Assembly (NCBI RefSeq): GCF_017874255.1
Contig: NZ_JAGGLD010000005.1
Span: 248,001-312,000, forward strand
DNA: 64,000 nucleotides
Direction: 5' to 3'
Source: Paenibacillus shirakamiensis
GTDB lineage: Bacteria; Bacillota; Bacilli; Paenibacillales; Paenibacillaceae
Shown: piece after piece, positions 53,606 through 63,472 of the stretch
Numbering within the stretch: the first letter of the stretch is position 1
Layout: every line of letters begins with the position of its first letter
Position numbers and translations under genes: made by a program
Notes under the pieces: model-generated
The model's database searches: none
Told to the model about the DNA's origin: nothing
The model's input: only the letters and a program-made list of their open reading frames with translations

Positions 53606-54415
53606 ATGGGAAGAGTTCAAGGGAAAGTGGCATTAGTAACAGGAGCAGCATCAGGAATTGGTCTGTCAACAGCACATTTGCTAGCTAAAGAAGGCGCAAA
53701 AGTCGTCTTGGCTGACTTCAACGTTGAAGGCGCTAATGAAGCCGCACAACAAATTCGGGATGCAGGCGGGGACGCTGTAGGGATGTTCCTTGATGCAAGT
53801 GTTGAATCTTCTATAAAAGAAGCTGTGGATTTCACAGTGAAGCAATATGGAACTATCACTGTTCTCTTCAATAACGTGGGCCTTACGAATCTTAAAAAGG
53901 ATCTAGACGTAGTCAACATGGACCTCGAAGAATGGGACAAATTGATGAATGTCAATGTGAAGAGTGTATTGCTGGGTAGCCGCTTTGCTATTCCTCACAT
54001 GATTGAAGCAGGTGGAGGTTCCATCATTAACACAGCTTCCATGGCTGGATTCGAGGCAGACGCTGTTCGTTCCGCTTATGGTGCTTCCAAAGCTGCTGTA
54101 GTGAACCTTACTCGTTACATCGCAACTCAATATGGTAAAGATAACATTCGTTGTAATGGTGTGGCTCCGGGCCTTATTCTTACACCTGCCGCGAAGAATA
54201 ACTTACCACCAGCTATACTTGATATTTTCTCCAAATATAATGCTCTTCCTTATCATGGCGAAGCTGACGATATCGGATACACCGTTCTCTTCCTAGCTTC
54301 TGATGAATCCAAATTCATCACAGGTCAGACGATTCAAGTAGAAGGTGGCCATTATATCGCCAACCCTACCGTGCCTGATTTCAGAGCTTTGCAGGCTCAA
54401 GCCAACAAAGCCTAA
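53606..54415 (+). CDS. Short-chain dehydrogenase/reductase
   Basis: A 269-residue SDR: TGAASGIGLSTA, ADFN (Asp for NAD preference), NNVG in place of NNAG, Ser in NTASMAG, YGASKAA and the C-terminal QVEGGHYI. The tail of ~20 residues is longer than usual. Second gene of a marR-SDR pair, so its substrate may be a toxic or aromatic effector. AGGAGG lies before the ATG. Confidence 0.9.
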   Translation: MGRVQGKVALVTGAASGIGLSTAHLLAKEGAKVVLADFNVEGANEAAQQIRDAGGDAVGMFLDASVESSIKEAVDFTVKQYGTITVLFNNVGLTNLKKDLDVVNMDLEEWDKLMNVNVKSVLLGSRFAIPHMIEAGGGSIINTASMAGFEADAVRSAYGASKAAVVNLTRYIATQYGKDNIRCNGVAPGLILTPAAKNNLPPAILDIFSKYNALPYHGEADDIGYTVLFLASDESKFITGQTIQVEGGHYIANPTVPDFRALQAQANKA

Positions 54416-54452
54416 GTTGTATTCAATCAACTTAGCTGAGCATATGGACATA

Positions 54453-54488
54453 AAACAGCGATCTTCTTTATGAAGATTCGCTGTTTTT
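54453..54488 (+). terminator. Rho-independent terminator
   Basis: AACAGCGA(A)TCTTC-type stem around TTTAT, followed by a run of seven T. Confidence 0.88.
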
Positions 54489-54641
54489 TTCTAGATATTA
54501 GGAGGATTATACTGAAAGTTCAACACCTATTCACAGCCACCATAAATACTATGCATGGGTTCACTCTTACAAGGTGAAAAAGTATGTCCGCTGTGCTACA
54601 ATACAGGAATTGCAATATCTAGGGAGGTTTATTGAAACACC

Positions 54642-55277
54642 ATGCTTATTATTGGAATTGCCGGGGGGACCGGTTCCGGAAAATCCACCGTGGCGCGTTC
54701 GGTCATAGACCGCCTGGGTTCGGATAAAGTAACATTTGTATCACAGGACAATTATTACAAAGACCACTCTCATCTTAGCATAGAAGAACGTGCGTCCATT
54801 AATTATGATCACCCGTTTGCTTTTGATAACGAGCTTCTAATTGAACACCTCACATGCCTCAAATCCGGTGAGCCTGCGTTCGCGCCCGTCTATGATTTCA
54901 CCGTCCATGCCCGTTCCGAAGAGCATACGGTTGATCTCAAGCCCAACAACATCATTATTTTAGAAGGTCTTCATGTACTGTCCGATGAGAACGTACGTGA
55001 ACTACTGGATATCAAAGTATTCGTAGATACAGACCCTGATGTACGTATTCTGCGCCGAGTACTGCGCGATATTGAAGAACGTGGCCGGACTATCCAGTCC
55101 ATCCATCATCAATATTTAAGTACGGTAAAGCCGATGCATGAAGCTTTTATCGAGCCTTCTAAAAAGTATGCCGATCTGATCATTCCTGAGGGCGGCCATA
55201 ACGAGGTGGGCATTCAATTGTTATCTATTTTAACGGAAAAATTTCTAACAGAAGAACGCAATTGGGGCGAAATATAA
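54642..55277 (+). CDS. udk: Uridine kinase
   Basis: A 211-residue P-loop kinase that phosphorylates uridine and cytidine for pyrimidine salvage. Walker A is GGTGSGKST; QDNYYKDHSHL, NYDHPFAFD and PVYDFTVHAR are signature stretches. It is the usual length. GGGAGG lies 14 bases before the ATG, a little far. Its own terminator follows. Confidence 0.95.
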   Translation: MLIIGIAGGTGSGKSTVARSVIDRLGSDKVTFVSQDNYYKDHSHLSIEERASINYDHPFAFDNELLIEHLTCLKSGEPAFAPVYDFTVHARSEEHTVDLKPNNIIILEGLHVLSDENVRELLDIKVFVDTDPDVRILRRVLRDIEERGRTIQSIHHQYLSTVKPMHEAFIEPSKKYADLIIPEGGHNEVGIQLLSILTEKFLTEERNWGEI

Positions 55278-55332
55278 CCATGTCCTCAGTGCTGCATCAT
55301 ATAGTATAACTATAGCTGTATAGAAGAATTTA

Positions 55333-55357
55333 AGAGGGCCATTTGGCTCTCTTTTTT
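55333..55357 (+). terminator. Terminator of udk
   Basis: GAGGGCC-ATTT-GGCTCTC stem, one mismatch, followed by six T. Confidence 0.85.
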
Positions 55358-55492
55358 GCGTAGCACGCCGTAAGCACTATACGCATCCAACACCACTATG
55401 GATATCACCCGCTATACCCTCCTCTAAATAGAGAATCTAAATACTTAATACCTAAGCGATCTAAGACTAAAGATATACATTTAATTTATATA

Positions 55493-55520
55493 TTTACAAA
55501 TATTAACTTTATACTATAAT
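55493..55520 (+). promoter_or_regulatory. SigA promoter of the symporter operon
   Basis: TTTACA, 16-bp spacer, TATAAT. About 120 bp upstream of the DUF485 gene. Confidence 0.7.
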
Positions 55521-55600
55521 GGACACTAGCTGCATACAATGCATGTACAGGGATCAGACGTAAAGGTGGGATGAATGCGGAGTATACATACGTTTCTTTT

Positions 55601-55614
55601 TAAAAGCGCTTACA
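55601..55614 (+). promoter_or_regulatory. CcpA cre site
   Basis: Read on the minus strand, TGTAAGCGCTTTTA matches 13 of 14 positions of TGWAANCGNTNWCA. It lies ~80 bp downstream of the -10 box, a usual position for repression by roadblock. Confidence 0.75.
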
Positions 55615-55639
55615 TTCAAAAGAATGAGAGGGATGACTT

Positions 55640-55981
55640 ATGCAAAGCAACTTACAGACCCCTGATCGAAACGGGCCTAAACGAACCCCTGAAGAGTACT
55701 CGGCCATCGCAGAATCCGCTTATTTCCAAAAATTAATCCGCGAAAAGAAAAAATTCATTATTCCGTTCACTGTGTTTTTCTTTTGCTTTTATTTCGCCTT
55801 ACCCATTCTTACTTCATACACTACCATCCTCAACCAGCCTTTTATCGGGAGCATCACTTGGGCATGGGTTCTTGCATTTCTACAGTTTGTGATGACCTGG
55901 GCCTTCTGCATGATCTATTACAAGAAAGCCGCTTCATTCGATAAGCTATCTGAACAAATTCTAGCGAAGAAGGGACGATAG
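55640..55981 (+). CDS. DUF485 membrane protein
   Basis: A 113-residue protein with two membrane helices (FIIPFTVFFFCFYFALPILTS and WVLAFLQFVMTWAFCMIYY). The arginine-lysine-rich N-terminal part matches DUF485, nearly always encoded just before acetate/pyruvate-type sodium symporters, as here (3-bp gap). GAGAGGG precedes the ATG. Confidence 0.92.
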   Translation: MQSNLQTPDRNGPKRTPEEYSAIAESAYFQKLIREKKKFIIPFTVFFFCFYFALPILTSYTTILNQPFIGSITWAWVLAFLQFVMTWAFCMIYYKKAASFDKLSEQILAKKGR

Positions 55982-55984
55982 ATT

Positions 55985-57532
55985 ATGAATACGGCTGCCT
56001 TTTCCATGTTCCTCGTCATTGTAGCCTTTACTTTATTGATCACTTACTGGGCTTCCAAAAAGAACAAATCAGCTAGTGACTTCTACACAGCGGGTGGCGG
56101 ATTAACCGGATGGCAGAATGGGATGGCGATCGCAGGAGATTATATGTCCGCTGCTTCTTTTCTCGGCATTGCCGGTTCCATTGCTCTAGCAGGATTTGAT
56201 GGATTCTTCTATAGTATTGGATTCCTAGTCGCCTATCTCGTCGTACTCTTCCTCGTGGCGGAACCTCTACGGAACTTAGGCAGGTATACATTTGCCGATA
56301 TGATTGCCGTTCGGTTCAGTGCTAAGAAAATCCGAGGCTTCGCGGCCTTCAACACAATCACTATCTCCATTTTCTATATGATTGCTCAATTGGTAGGTGC
56401 AGGTGCCCTCATTAAATTATTACTCGGTATCGATTTTACAACGTCCGTCATTATTGTGGGGATATTGATGACCGTATACGTCATCTTCGGTGGAATGCAT
56501 GCCACCAGCTGGGTGCAGATTATTAAAGCAATACTGCTTATGGGCGGAACATTAGTCATTTCTATTATCGTGCTCTACAAATTCAATTTCAGCATCACAA
56601 ATATGTACGATCAGATGAAAACAGCGACGCCACTAAAAGAAGCTTTCTTGAACCCTGGCGTCAAATATAAGCATGGACTCGACACGATCTCGCTTACCAT
56701 GGGGCTAGTACTAGGAACGGCGGGGCTCCCCCATATTCTCGTTCGTTTCTTCACCGTTCGTGACGCGAAGACCGCACGCAGTTCTGTAGTCTATGCAACT
56801 TGGATCATTGGGCTTTTCTACGTCATGACCATCTTTCTTGGCTTTGGAGCTGCTGCATTCGTAGGCAATAAGGATATCATTGCGGCGGATAAAGCCGGCA
56901 ACATGGCTGCTCCTTTACTGGCTCAGGCTCTTGGCGGCAATATGCTATTTGCCTTTATCTCAGCTGTAGCCTTTGCAACCATTCTAGCTGTTGTAGCGGG
57001 CCTAGTCCTGACAGCCGCCTCTGCCTTCTCGCATGACTTCTACAACCAGATTCTGCGTAAAGGTCAAGCTACAGAGAAGCAACAACTGAACATGGCAAGA
57101 TATGCATCGGTCGGTATCTCCATTCTCTCCATTGTACTTGCCCTGTTTGCAAGAAATTTGAACGTGGCCTTCTTGGTATCCCTGGCCTTTGCTGTAGCAG
57201 CAAGCGCTAACCTGCCTGTCATATTGTATACGATCTACTGGAAAAAATTTAATACAAATGGCGCCATCTGGGCCATGGTCGTAGGCCTCGTTACTTCCAT
57301 CGGCCTCGTCATTATAGGTCCAAATGTATTCAGTCCCATCGCAGGTAAAGCCATCTTCGTGGGTGAGCCGTTATTTCCTTTAACTACACCTGGACTCATC
57401 TCTATTCCTATGGGCTTCCTCGCTGGATATGTAGGTACACTTGTGTCTCGCAAGACTGCCGCTGAAGATAATCAGGTAGATTTCGATGAAATTCTCGTGC
57501 GTTCTAACACAGGACTAGATACCACTTGCTAA
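55985..57532 (+). CDS. Sodium:solute symporter, ActP/acetate-type
   Basis: A 515-residue SSS-family transporter with ~13 helices. Key stretches are DFYTAGGGLTGWQNGMAIAGDYMSAASFLG, FGGMHATSWVQ, GTAGLPHILVRFFTV and AFATILAVVAGLVLTAASA. It probably imports acetate or a related short acid with sodium. Transcribed with DUF485 and subject to CcpA by the cre site, so use of the acid would be delayed until sugars run out. B. subtilis YwcA is the nearest known type. Confidence 0.92.
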   Translation: MNTAAFSMFLVIVAFTLLITYWASKKNKSASDFYTAGGGLTGWQNGMAIAGDYMSAASFLGIAGSIALAGFDGFFYSIGFLVAYLVVLFLVAEPLRNLGRYTFADMIAVRFSAKKIRGFAAFNTITISIFYMIAQLVGAGALIKLLLGIDFTTSVIIVGILMTVYVIFGGMHATSWVQIIKAILLMGGTLVISIIVLYKFNFSITNMYDQMKTATPLKEAFLNPGVKYKHGLDTISLTMGLVLGTAGLPHILVRFFTVRDAKTARSSVVYATWIIGLFYVMTIFLGFGAAAFVGNKDIIAADKAGNMAAPLLAQALGGNMLFAFISAVAFATILAVVAGLVLTAASAFSHDFYNQILRKGQATEKQQLNMARYASVGISILSIVLALFARNLNVAFLVSLAFAVAASANLPVILYTIYWKKFNTNGAIWAMVVGLVTSIGLVIIGPNVFSPIAGKAIFVGEPLFPLTTPGLISIPMGFLAGYVGTLVSRKTAAEDNQVDFDEILVRSNTGLDTTC

Positions 57533-57613
57533 TAACAATCTTTGCTACACGCCTGCTCTTTGGACTTCCTATTGGAAAGCAATCTGAAACTAATGGCCAA
57601 GTCAAAAATATTG

Positions 57614-57654
57614 AAAGCCCAAATTCACCTCATCGGAGGGATTTCGGGCTTTTT
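57614..57654 (+). terminator. Rho-independent terminator
   Basis: AAAGCCC...GGGCTTT stem with inner AAAT/ATTT pairing, then TTTTT. Confidence 0.85.
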
Positions 57655-57816
57655 CAGTAGTCGTTAACGAAAGAACAGCTAGGTGTTGTTTCTAGTACAA
57701 TATAGCTCTATAGAGTCCACAACTATTAACATTTTCTCTTAGATAAATAGAAGAATAATGTATACTATATGCACACTATAATTTACTAAATATTACATTA
57801 GGAGTTGTTCACTATT

Positions 57817-58554
57817 ATGCAGTCAGCATCCACTTTATATGCTCCAGCAATCCAACAAGCCGTGTATTCTATGCTATCAGCGCAATCTAGTACGCCCTTA
57901 TCATCCTCCGAACTCGAGCAGAGTCTTGCTGAGATGAGCAAGGTTCAAGTGATGGATGCTTTCCTAGCCTCCTCGGGAGACCCCCTTACTCGGGAAGCCA
58001 TATGGAATGCGGTCTATCACTTGTTTGGCTTTGATTTGAATAAAGCACCTATTTTATCCACATACAGCCGTCCAAAATCCGTGAGTACTCAGCAAAATAA
58101 TGTGTCCTCCTCTTTAACCTTTGCAACAGAGATGGAGCAACGTCTGAACGAGCATAACCATAAAATGAGTGGAGCTGACATTCGCGGTTTCATTAACGAA
58201 TTATTTGGTATTAATCTAGACGGCTTATCCGCTTTGCAACAAGCGAGAATCTCCATCTACTCCAAAGGCCAATGGGTAATTCATCAAGATACGGATTTGA
58301 TTGTTATCCGTACAGGCGAAGGCGATCTCTTTGCGGAGGTGTTCCCTACTGACTATTTCAAACAGAAGACAGGACAATCGGAACTTCCTCTAGCGCTGCA
58401 GCAGGCACTATCGCAGCTGGGCTATCAACGACATCAAGATTCAAGTATCTATTCATTCCAAAGTGAAACGGGTACGCCGATTCCCGATGCTTTCAAGGGC
58501 CAGACGATAGGGGCAATTGTTAAAGTGATTCAGCAGGAGTATGCTCAGTTATAA
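57817..58554 (+). CDS. Hypothetical protein with an internal repeat
   Basis: A 245-residue soluble protein that I do not recognise. A motif recurs: REAIWNAVYHLFGFDLN (near residue 70) and GADIRGFINELFGINLDGLS (near 130). The C-terminal third is an alpha/beta module (YSKGQWVIHQDTDLIVIRTGEGD). ATG at 57817 with AGGAG 12 bases upstream; the TTG at 57805 touches that site. Confidence 0.7.
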   Translation: MQSASTLYAPAIQQAVYSMLSAQSSTPLSSSELEQSLAEMSKVQVMDAFLASSGDPLTREAIWNAVYHLFGFDLNKAPILSTYSRPKSVSTQQNNVSSSLTFATEMEQRLNEHNHKMSGADIRGFINELFGINLDGLSALQQARISIYSKGQWVIHQDTDLIVIRTGEGDLFAEVFPTDYFKQKTGQSELPLALQQALSQLGYQRHQDSSIYSFQSETGTPIPDAFKGQTIGAIVKVIQQEYAQL

Positions 58555-58604
58555 CATGGATGGAAAGTATTCACCTCCTTATCCCAGCCAACCTCTACAT
58601 CCAA

Positions 58605-58632
58605 TAAAAAAAGAGGAGCTCTCTGCTCCTCT
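58605..58632 (-). terminator. Terminator of the TPP enzyme gene
   Basis: Perfect AGAGGAGC-TCTCT-GCTCCTCT stem, then seven T on the minus strand. Confidence 0.9.
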
Positions 58633-58680
58633 CCTCTTCAATCCAGACTTATTCTCTATCCCTCTATACTTAAGGCGACC

Positions 58681-60318
58681 CTATTTTCCAAATGAAGACA
58701 GGAATTTCACACGATCCCCCATCGGAGGTACATTATTATCTACCAATGCCACCTCTAACACAGCTGGTCCTCCTTGATTAAGCAGGCCCTGAATCACGTC
58801 CTCATTCACATCTTCCAATTGGCTCACCCGGTAACTCGGAATATTGAGCGCCGCGGCCATCGCTGCAATATGAATCTCTTCCTGTTCAAATGAAGCATGG
58901 GAACGCTTATACTGCAAGGAATGTCCATGATACACCATGCCTAGACGAGCGTTATTCATAACTACGAACAAGATCGGCAACTTGTATTCTTTTGCGGTCA
59001 AAATCTCCATTCCATGCATGAAGAAACATCCATCTCCCGTAATACTAACAACGGGACGCGCTGGATCAGCTAGACTAGAACCAATCGCTGATGAAATTCC
59101 ACTTCCCATGGCTCCAAAGTGCACGTTAATATCGAAGCTATCCCTAGCAACCACATCCATATAATGAATGGCATACGACATAAATTCTCCTATGTCTACG
59201 GTATATCGCGTATTCGAAGGGAGATTCTTCTGAAGTTGAAGCAGCACATTTTGAGTATTATATTCATCCTTCTGAATATATTCTGCCTTTTTCTGAACTG
59301 CCGTAACATCTCGCTTCACTACACCTTGAGCACGTAATTCTTCTAACAAGAATAGTAGACTGAGGTTAATATCGCCTAACACTGGAATATCTACGTTATA
59401 TTTTCTGTTAAATACGGTCTCGTCAAAATCCATTTGAATCGTGAATCGATTTCGGTTAAGGTTGGCATTCCAGTTATTCGTTGCCGTCTCCCCTAGGCTA
59501 GAACCCAAAATTAACAAGGTCTCTCCGTCACCTTCAGCAATCAAATTCGAGACATTCTCATGACCTGCAAAACCGAATATGCCGGCTAACAAGGGGTGGC
59601 TTTCCGGGATGAATCCTTTGGCTTGAGGGCTAGTTAAGATAGGCCAGTTCAATAGCTCAGCTAGTTCAATCACTTGATCTACCGAGTTCCGAATACCTTG
59701 TCCTACAAAGATATAACCCTGATCTCTCTTGAGGAGGGCTGTAGCCACTTCTCGAATGGTGTCCGCATTAGGAATTAATGGGGCTCTTTGGGCTGGTGCA
59801 GGAGTAATTACACCCTCTACCACACCCGCTTGAACATCAACGGGCATCGCTACATGCACGGGGCCGGGAACGCCCGAATTCGCAATTTCCACAGCTTTGA
59901 CCACTTCGGCCAGCAAATCTTGGGCACGGTTCACACGAACACTATATTTGGTAACTGAACGGAAGACCGGCTCCGCATCCAGTTCCTGAGAAGCATTTAG
60001 ACCTACCGTACTTACGGGAACGGCACCTGTAATGAAAAGAACGGGTAGATGTTCACGCATGGCATTCGCAGCACCTGTGACTAAGTTCGTTCCCCCTGGT
60101 CCGCTGCAACCAATGCAGACGCTCATCTGCTTGGCATACTTAGCATACGAAGCGGCCATATAAGCTGCGGCGCCCTCATGTTTGGTAACGACGGGCGTAA
60201 TCTCAGGCATATCAAACAGTTCATCAAAAATGACATTGACCGACCCTGCCGGGATACCAAAAATATGCTTAACTCCATTACCCTTCAAATACTCTAATAC
60301 GGCACGTGCTGCTCTCAA
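58681..60318 (-). CDS. TPP-dependent acetolactate synthase-like enzyme
   Basis: A 545-residue ThDP enzyme of the acetohydroxyacid synthase/pyruvate decarboxylase superfamily. The N-terminal domain has the ThDP-activating Glu in KHEGAAAYMA (E48) and GPGGTNLVTG; the C-terminal ThDP motif is GDGCFFMHGMEILTAKEY to MNNARLGM. The start is TTG with GGGAGG eight bases upstream. It lies 21 bp after a c-di-GMP gene. No AHAS small subunit or alsD is adjacent, so the reaction is not certain; benzoylformate- or oxalyl-type chemistry remains possible. Confidence 0.85.
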   Translation of the reverse strand: MRAARAVLEYLKGNGVKHIFGIPAGSVNVIFDELFDMPEITPVVTKHEGAAAYMAASYAKYAKQMSVCIGCSGPGGTNLVTGAANAMREHLPVLFITGAVPVSTVGLNASQELDAEPVFRSVTKYSVRVNRAQDLLAEVVKAVEIANSGVPGPVHVAMPVDVQAGVVEGVITPAPAQRAPLIPNADTIREVATALLKRDQGYIFVGQGIRNSVDQVIELAELLNWPILTSPQAKGFIPESHPLLAGIFGFAGHENVSNLIAEGDGETLLILGSSLGETATNNWNANLNRNRFTIQMDFDETVFNRKYNVDIPVLGDINLSLLFLLEELRAQGVVKRDVTAVQKKAEYIQKDEYNTQNVLLQLQKNLPSNTRYTVDIGEFMSYAIHYMDVVARDSFDINVHFGAMGSGISSAIGSSLADPARPVVSITGDGCFFMHGMEILTAKEYKLPILFVVMNNARLGMVYHGHSLQYKRSHASFEQEEIHIAAMAAALNIPSYRVSQLEDVNEDVIQGLLNQGGPAVLEVALVDNNVPPMGDRVKFLSSFGK

Positions 60319-60339
60319 ACTAAAAACCTCCCATAAATG

Positions 60340-63138
60340 TTAGTGTTCTAATTTACGCACAGCCAAGAATTTCTCCGCGATATCCTCCGCCTTCATCGGG
60401 CGGCTGAAATAATAGCCTTGCATCAATTGGCAATCCCGTGCAGACAGGAACTCTGCCTGCTCTTTTGTCTCCACACCTTCAGCAATGACATTCAGATTCA
60501 AATTCTGAGCCAATGTAATAATCGTATTGGTAATGGCTGCATCATCATCGTCTTTGGTAATGTCCTGAACAAAAGATTTATCGATCTTCAACGTGTTAAT
60601 CGGGAAATTCTTGAGATACCCTAGAGAGGAGTATCCTGTACCAAAATCATCAATAGCAATGCTAATACCGAGATCCTTGAGCTGCTCCATCGTTTTAAGG
60701 GTGAGGTCCGTATTTTTGATGATCTGATTCTCCGTCAGTTCCAAGTGCAGAAATTTCGGGTCTAAATCAGCTTTCCTCAGGATGTTTTTGACCATAGTAA
60801 ATAAATGATTTTGCTCGAACTGACGCACCGACAAGTTCACCGACACACTGATTTCTGGGTAGCCTAGATTATGCCAAGCTTTCAACTGTTTGCATGCATT
60901 TTTTAAGATCCACTCCCCAATCGGAACGATGAGTCCGGTAGCCTCCGCAATGGGGATGAATTCATCCGGGGATATCATTCCTTCCGTGGAGTGGTTCCAT
61001 CTTAATAACGCTTCTACGCCGACAATAGTATTGGTCTGATAATGAATTTGTGGCTGATAATAGATGATCAATTCATTCTGATCTAGAGCCTTGTATAGTG
61101 CGTTCTCAAATTTAACAATTTGGAATGTACGCTTGTCCATCCCTGCACTGAAAAAATGGAAGCTGTTACCTGATATTTCCTTCGATTTGTACATAGCGGT
61201 GTCCGCATTCTTAATCAAAATCTCTGTTGTCTCCCCGTTCTCCGGGTAGAGGCTGACGCCAATGCTTGTTTTCATGTACACTTCGTTATCTCTCACATAA
61301 AAGGGCTTAGAAAAAGAGTCGATGACCTGCTCTACGACTTTGAGTACTTCTTTTTTATTCTTCACATTGGGTAAGAAAATCGTGAACTCATCGCCGCCTT
61401 GTCTAGATACCGTCGCTCCTTTGGGAATGCATGCACTAAGACGAAGAGCAACATCTCTCAGAAGTAAGTCACCATAACTGTGTCCAAGTGTATCATTGAT
61501 GAACTTGAATCGATCCAAATCCAGGTAGAGGAGCGCGACCTTGCCCCCATTAACTTGGGCATTCTCGATGCCTTGGTTGAGACGATCTTGTAAGAGCACA
61601 CGATTCGGCAGATCTGTAACACTATCGAAGTACGCGTGATACTTGATCTCTTCCTCCATCTGCTTACGAACGGTGATATCCTTGAAAGTAACAACATCTC
61701 CAACGATTTCGTCCCCTTCTCGAATCGATGAAATAACAAATTCAACAGGAATACTAGAACCATCTTTTCTATAAAAAGATTCGTCGTTTTGTTGATAACT
61801 CCATTTGCGCTGAGATGCGGTTGTCCCTTGCTTGACCATATTTCTACTGAAAATCAGACTATAGGGCTGACCGATTAATTCTCCTCTTCGTTCATACCCT
61901 AACATCGACTCCGCCGCAGGATTACAGAAGGTGATAAGTCCCTCCAGATCAAGACCGAAGATTCCATCGCCCGCAGAGTTCAATATGAGTTCTCGCTCCC
62001 GGCTGAGCTGCTGTAATTCCGTAATCACCTTCTCAAGCTCTTGATTCTTCACCGTAATCTCAGAGGTACGCTCCTCGATAATCACTTCTTGCTTCTCCAT
62101 ATATAGAAGGTTAGACAATGTTGATGCAGTAGCATCCACAATCGACTGTGCTAACTGGATATTGGCTTCGGTATAAAGCACACTCTTCTCACCTAAAGTA
62201 GGCACAGCAATAACGCCCAGCACTTCACCCATCGACACCAGTGGAAGCAGAAACAGCCCCTTAATGCCAAAATTTAGACAGGCTTCATGATTAGGGCGAT
62301 CATCTTGAAGTACATCTGGGATGACAATAGCCTTCTTGGTACGAATAACTTCTTGGAATACTCTGTCGCTATTCGGATCAATAACAATCTGATTATGTGC
62401 ATCCATCCAGTCCTCTTCTGACCAGTCGCTTTCTCTATTCAGCTTGGCTGGCTTAATATTGCGACCTGCCAAAGGATCAAGCAAATGCGCACCCGTGTTC
62501 TTGGTATTTAGTACTTTTCCAATATAGAAAAAGCATCGCTCCAAACCTTGCTGCATCGTGGAACATAATGATAAATCTCGGGTCACATCCAGCAAAAGTT
62601 GTTTCTCCGCTAATAAGTTCTCTTTGTATGTAAGATTATTCGCATTCTGAATAGCAACAGCTGCCATGTTCACATAAGCTTCTACTGTCTGGATTTCCGA
62701 CTCTGTAAGATTCATTGGAATACCATAGTCGAACAGAAATACTAGTCCATATAACTCCTCCTTGTAGGAAATCGGTAGAACCAGCAGGGATTTAATTTGA
62801 AATCCAATGACGGATCTAGGATCAGGTCGGGTATCTTTGGATGTATCCGGAATATAGATGGTCCGCTGCGTCTCAATGACCTCTTTGGCAAGCAGATCAA
62901 TATCGGTATCAATCACCTGCATATCGAGTGTCATCCCATTAATAAGCTCCGGCTTTCCTACATATCCACGGAATGTGCCATCCTTCTGCGGTAAATATAT
63001 TCCGACTGAATCACATTGTACAATCTCTTCCGAGATCGCAGTCGTGACTTGTTGCAGCACCTCACGAAGATCTAACTTCGTATTAATCATCTTAGTGATA
63101 TGCGCAAGTCTAGAATACCTCGTCTGTTCTTTCATCAT
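60340..63138 (-). CDS. GAF-GAF-PAS-GGDEF-EAL c-di-GMP enzyme
   Basis: A 932-residue cytoplasmic signalling protein. Two GAF domains (residues ~10-170 and ~185-345), a coiled coil (~350-385), PAS (~390-500; [22 protein letters not shown]), GGDEF (~510-670; [12 protein letters not shown] intact) and EAL (~680-925; [37 protein letters not shown]). Both catalytic motif sets look intact, so it could make or break c-di-GMP; many such fusions act as phosphodiesterases. GGGAGAGGG precedes the ATG. Confidence 0.94.
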   Translation of the reverse strand: MMKEQTRYSRLAHITKMINTKLDLREVLQQVTTAISEEIVQCDSVGIYLPQKDGTFRGYVGKPELINGMTLDMQVIDTDIDLLAKEVIETQRTIYIPDTSKDTRPDPRSVIGFQIKSLLVLPISYKEELYGLVFLFDYGIPMNLTESEIQTVEAYVNMAAVAIQNANNLTYKENLLAEKQLLLDVTRDLSLCSTMQQGLERCFFYIGKVLNTKNTGAHLLDPLAGRNIKPAKLNRESDWSEEDWMDAHNQIVIDPNSDRVFQEVIRTKKAIVIPDVLQDDRPNHEACLNFGIKGLFLLPLVSMGEVLGVIAVPTLGEKSVLYTEANIQLAQSIVDATASTLSNLLYMEKQEVIIEERTSEITVKNQELEKVITELQQLSRERELILNSAGDGIFGLDLEGLITFCNPAAESMLGYERRGELIGQPYSLIFSRNMVKQGTTASQRKWSYQQNDESFYRKDGSSIPVEFVISSIREGDEIVGDVVTFKDITVRKQMEEEIKYHAYFDSVTDLPNRVLLQDRLNQGIENAQVNGGKVALLYLDLDRFKFINDTLGHSYGDLLLRDVALRLSACIPKGATVSRQGGDEFTIFLPNVKNKKEVLKVVEQVIDSFSKPFYVRDNEVYMKTSIGVSLYPENGETTEILIKNADTAMYKSKEISGNSFHFFSAGMDKRTFQIVKFENALYKALDQNELIIYYQPQIHYQTNTIVGVEALLRWNHSTEGMISPDEFIPIAEATGLIVPIGEWILKNACKQLKAWHNLGYPEISVSVNLSVRQFEQNHLFTMVKNILRKADLDPKFLHLELTENQIIKNTDLTLKTMEQLKDLGISIAIDDFGTGYSSLGYLKNFPINTLKIDKSFVQDITKDDDDAAITNTIITLAQNLNLNVIAEGVETKEQAEFLSARDCQLMQGYYFSRPMKAEDIAEKFLAVRKLEH

Positions 63139-63472
63139 TCCACGCCCTCTCCCTTTAAAATTCGCTCTTCTTCGTTGTAGGATCTGTACATAATCATTAG
63201 CTGATCATTATATGAAGGCGTAAGGCTGCCTGTCCTTTCACAATTACCTGTAATATATATTTTCGACACCGGGGGGCTATTATCCTTATATCCTCCCTAT
63301 TTATTTTAAAAAAATCATAGCACTAGATAATATACGTTCCAAGCTCAGTTTAGGCTTGCCCAGACATGTCGAAATAGGCGATTACCCCATTGCCTCAGCT
63401 TAAGGGAATCGCCTTTCACTTGTATATACATATTTTATAAATAGTTCGCCCCGTATACTTAGTGGATTAAGT
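63139..63472. other. Intergenic region
   Basis: 334 bp. It contains the upstream region of the GGDEF-EAL gene and a hairpin at 63376-63414. I see no gene or clear promoter. Confidence 0.5.
63376..63414 (-). terminator. Hairpin downstream of the quinone reductase gene
   Basis: AGGCGATT...AATCGCCT stem with extra CCC/GGG pairing. The minus-strand tail is ATTTCG, a weak T-run. Confidence 0.5.

Noticed and set aside
55571..55603. Ten-codon leader peptide before the DUF485 gene
   Set aside because: Its ATG touches the AAAGGTGGG and the stop overlaps the cre site; chance is more likely.
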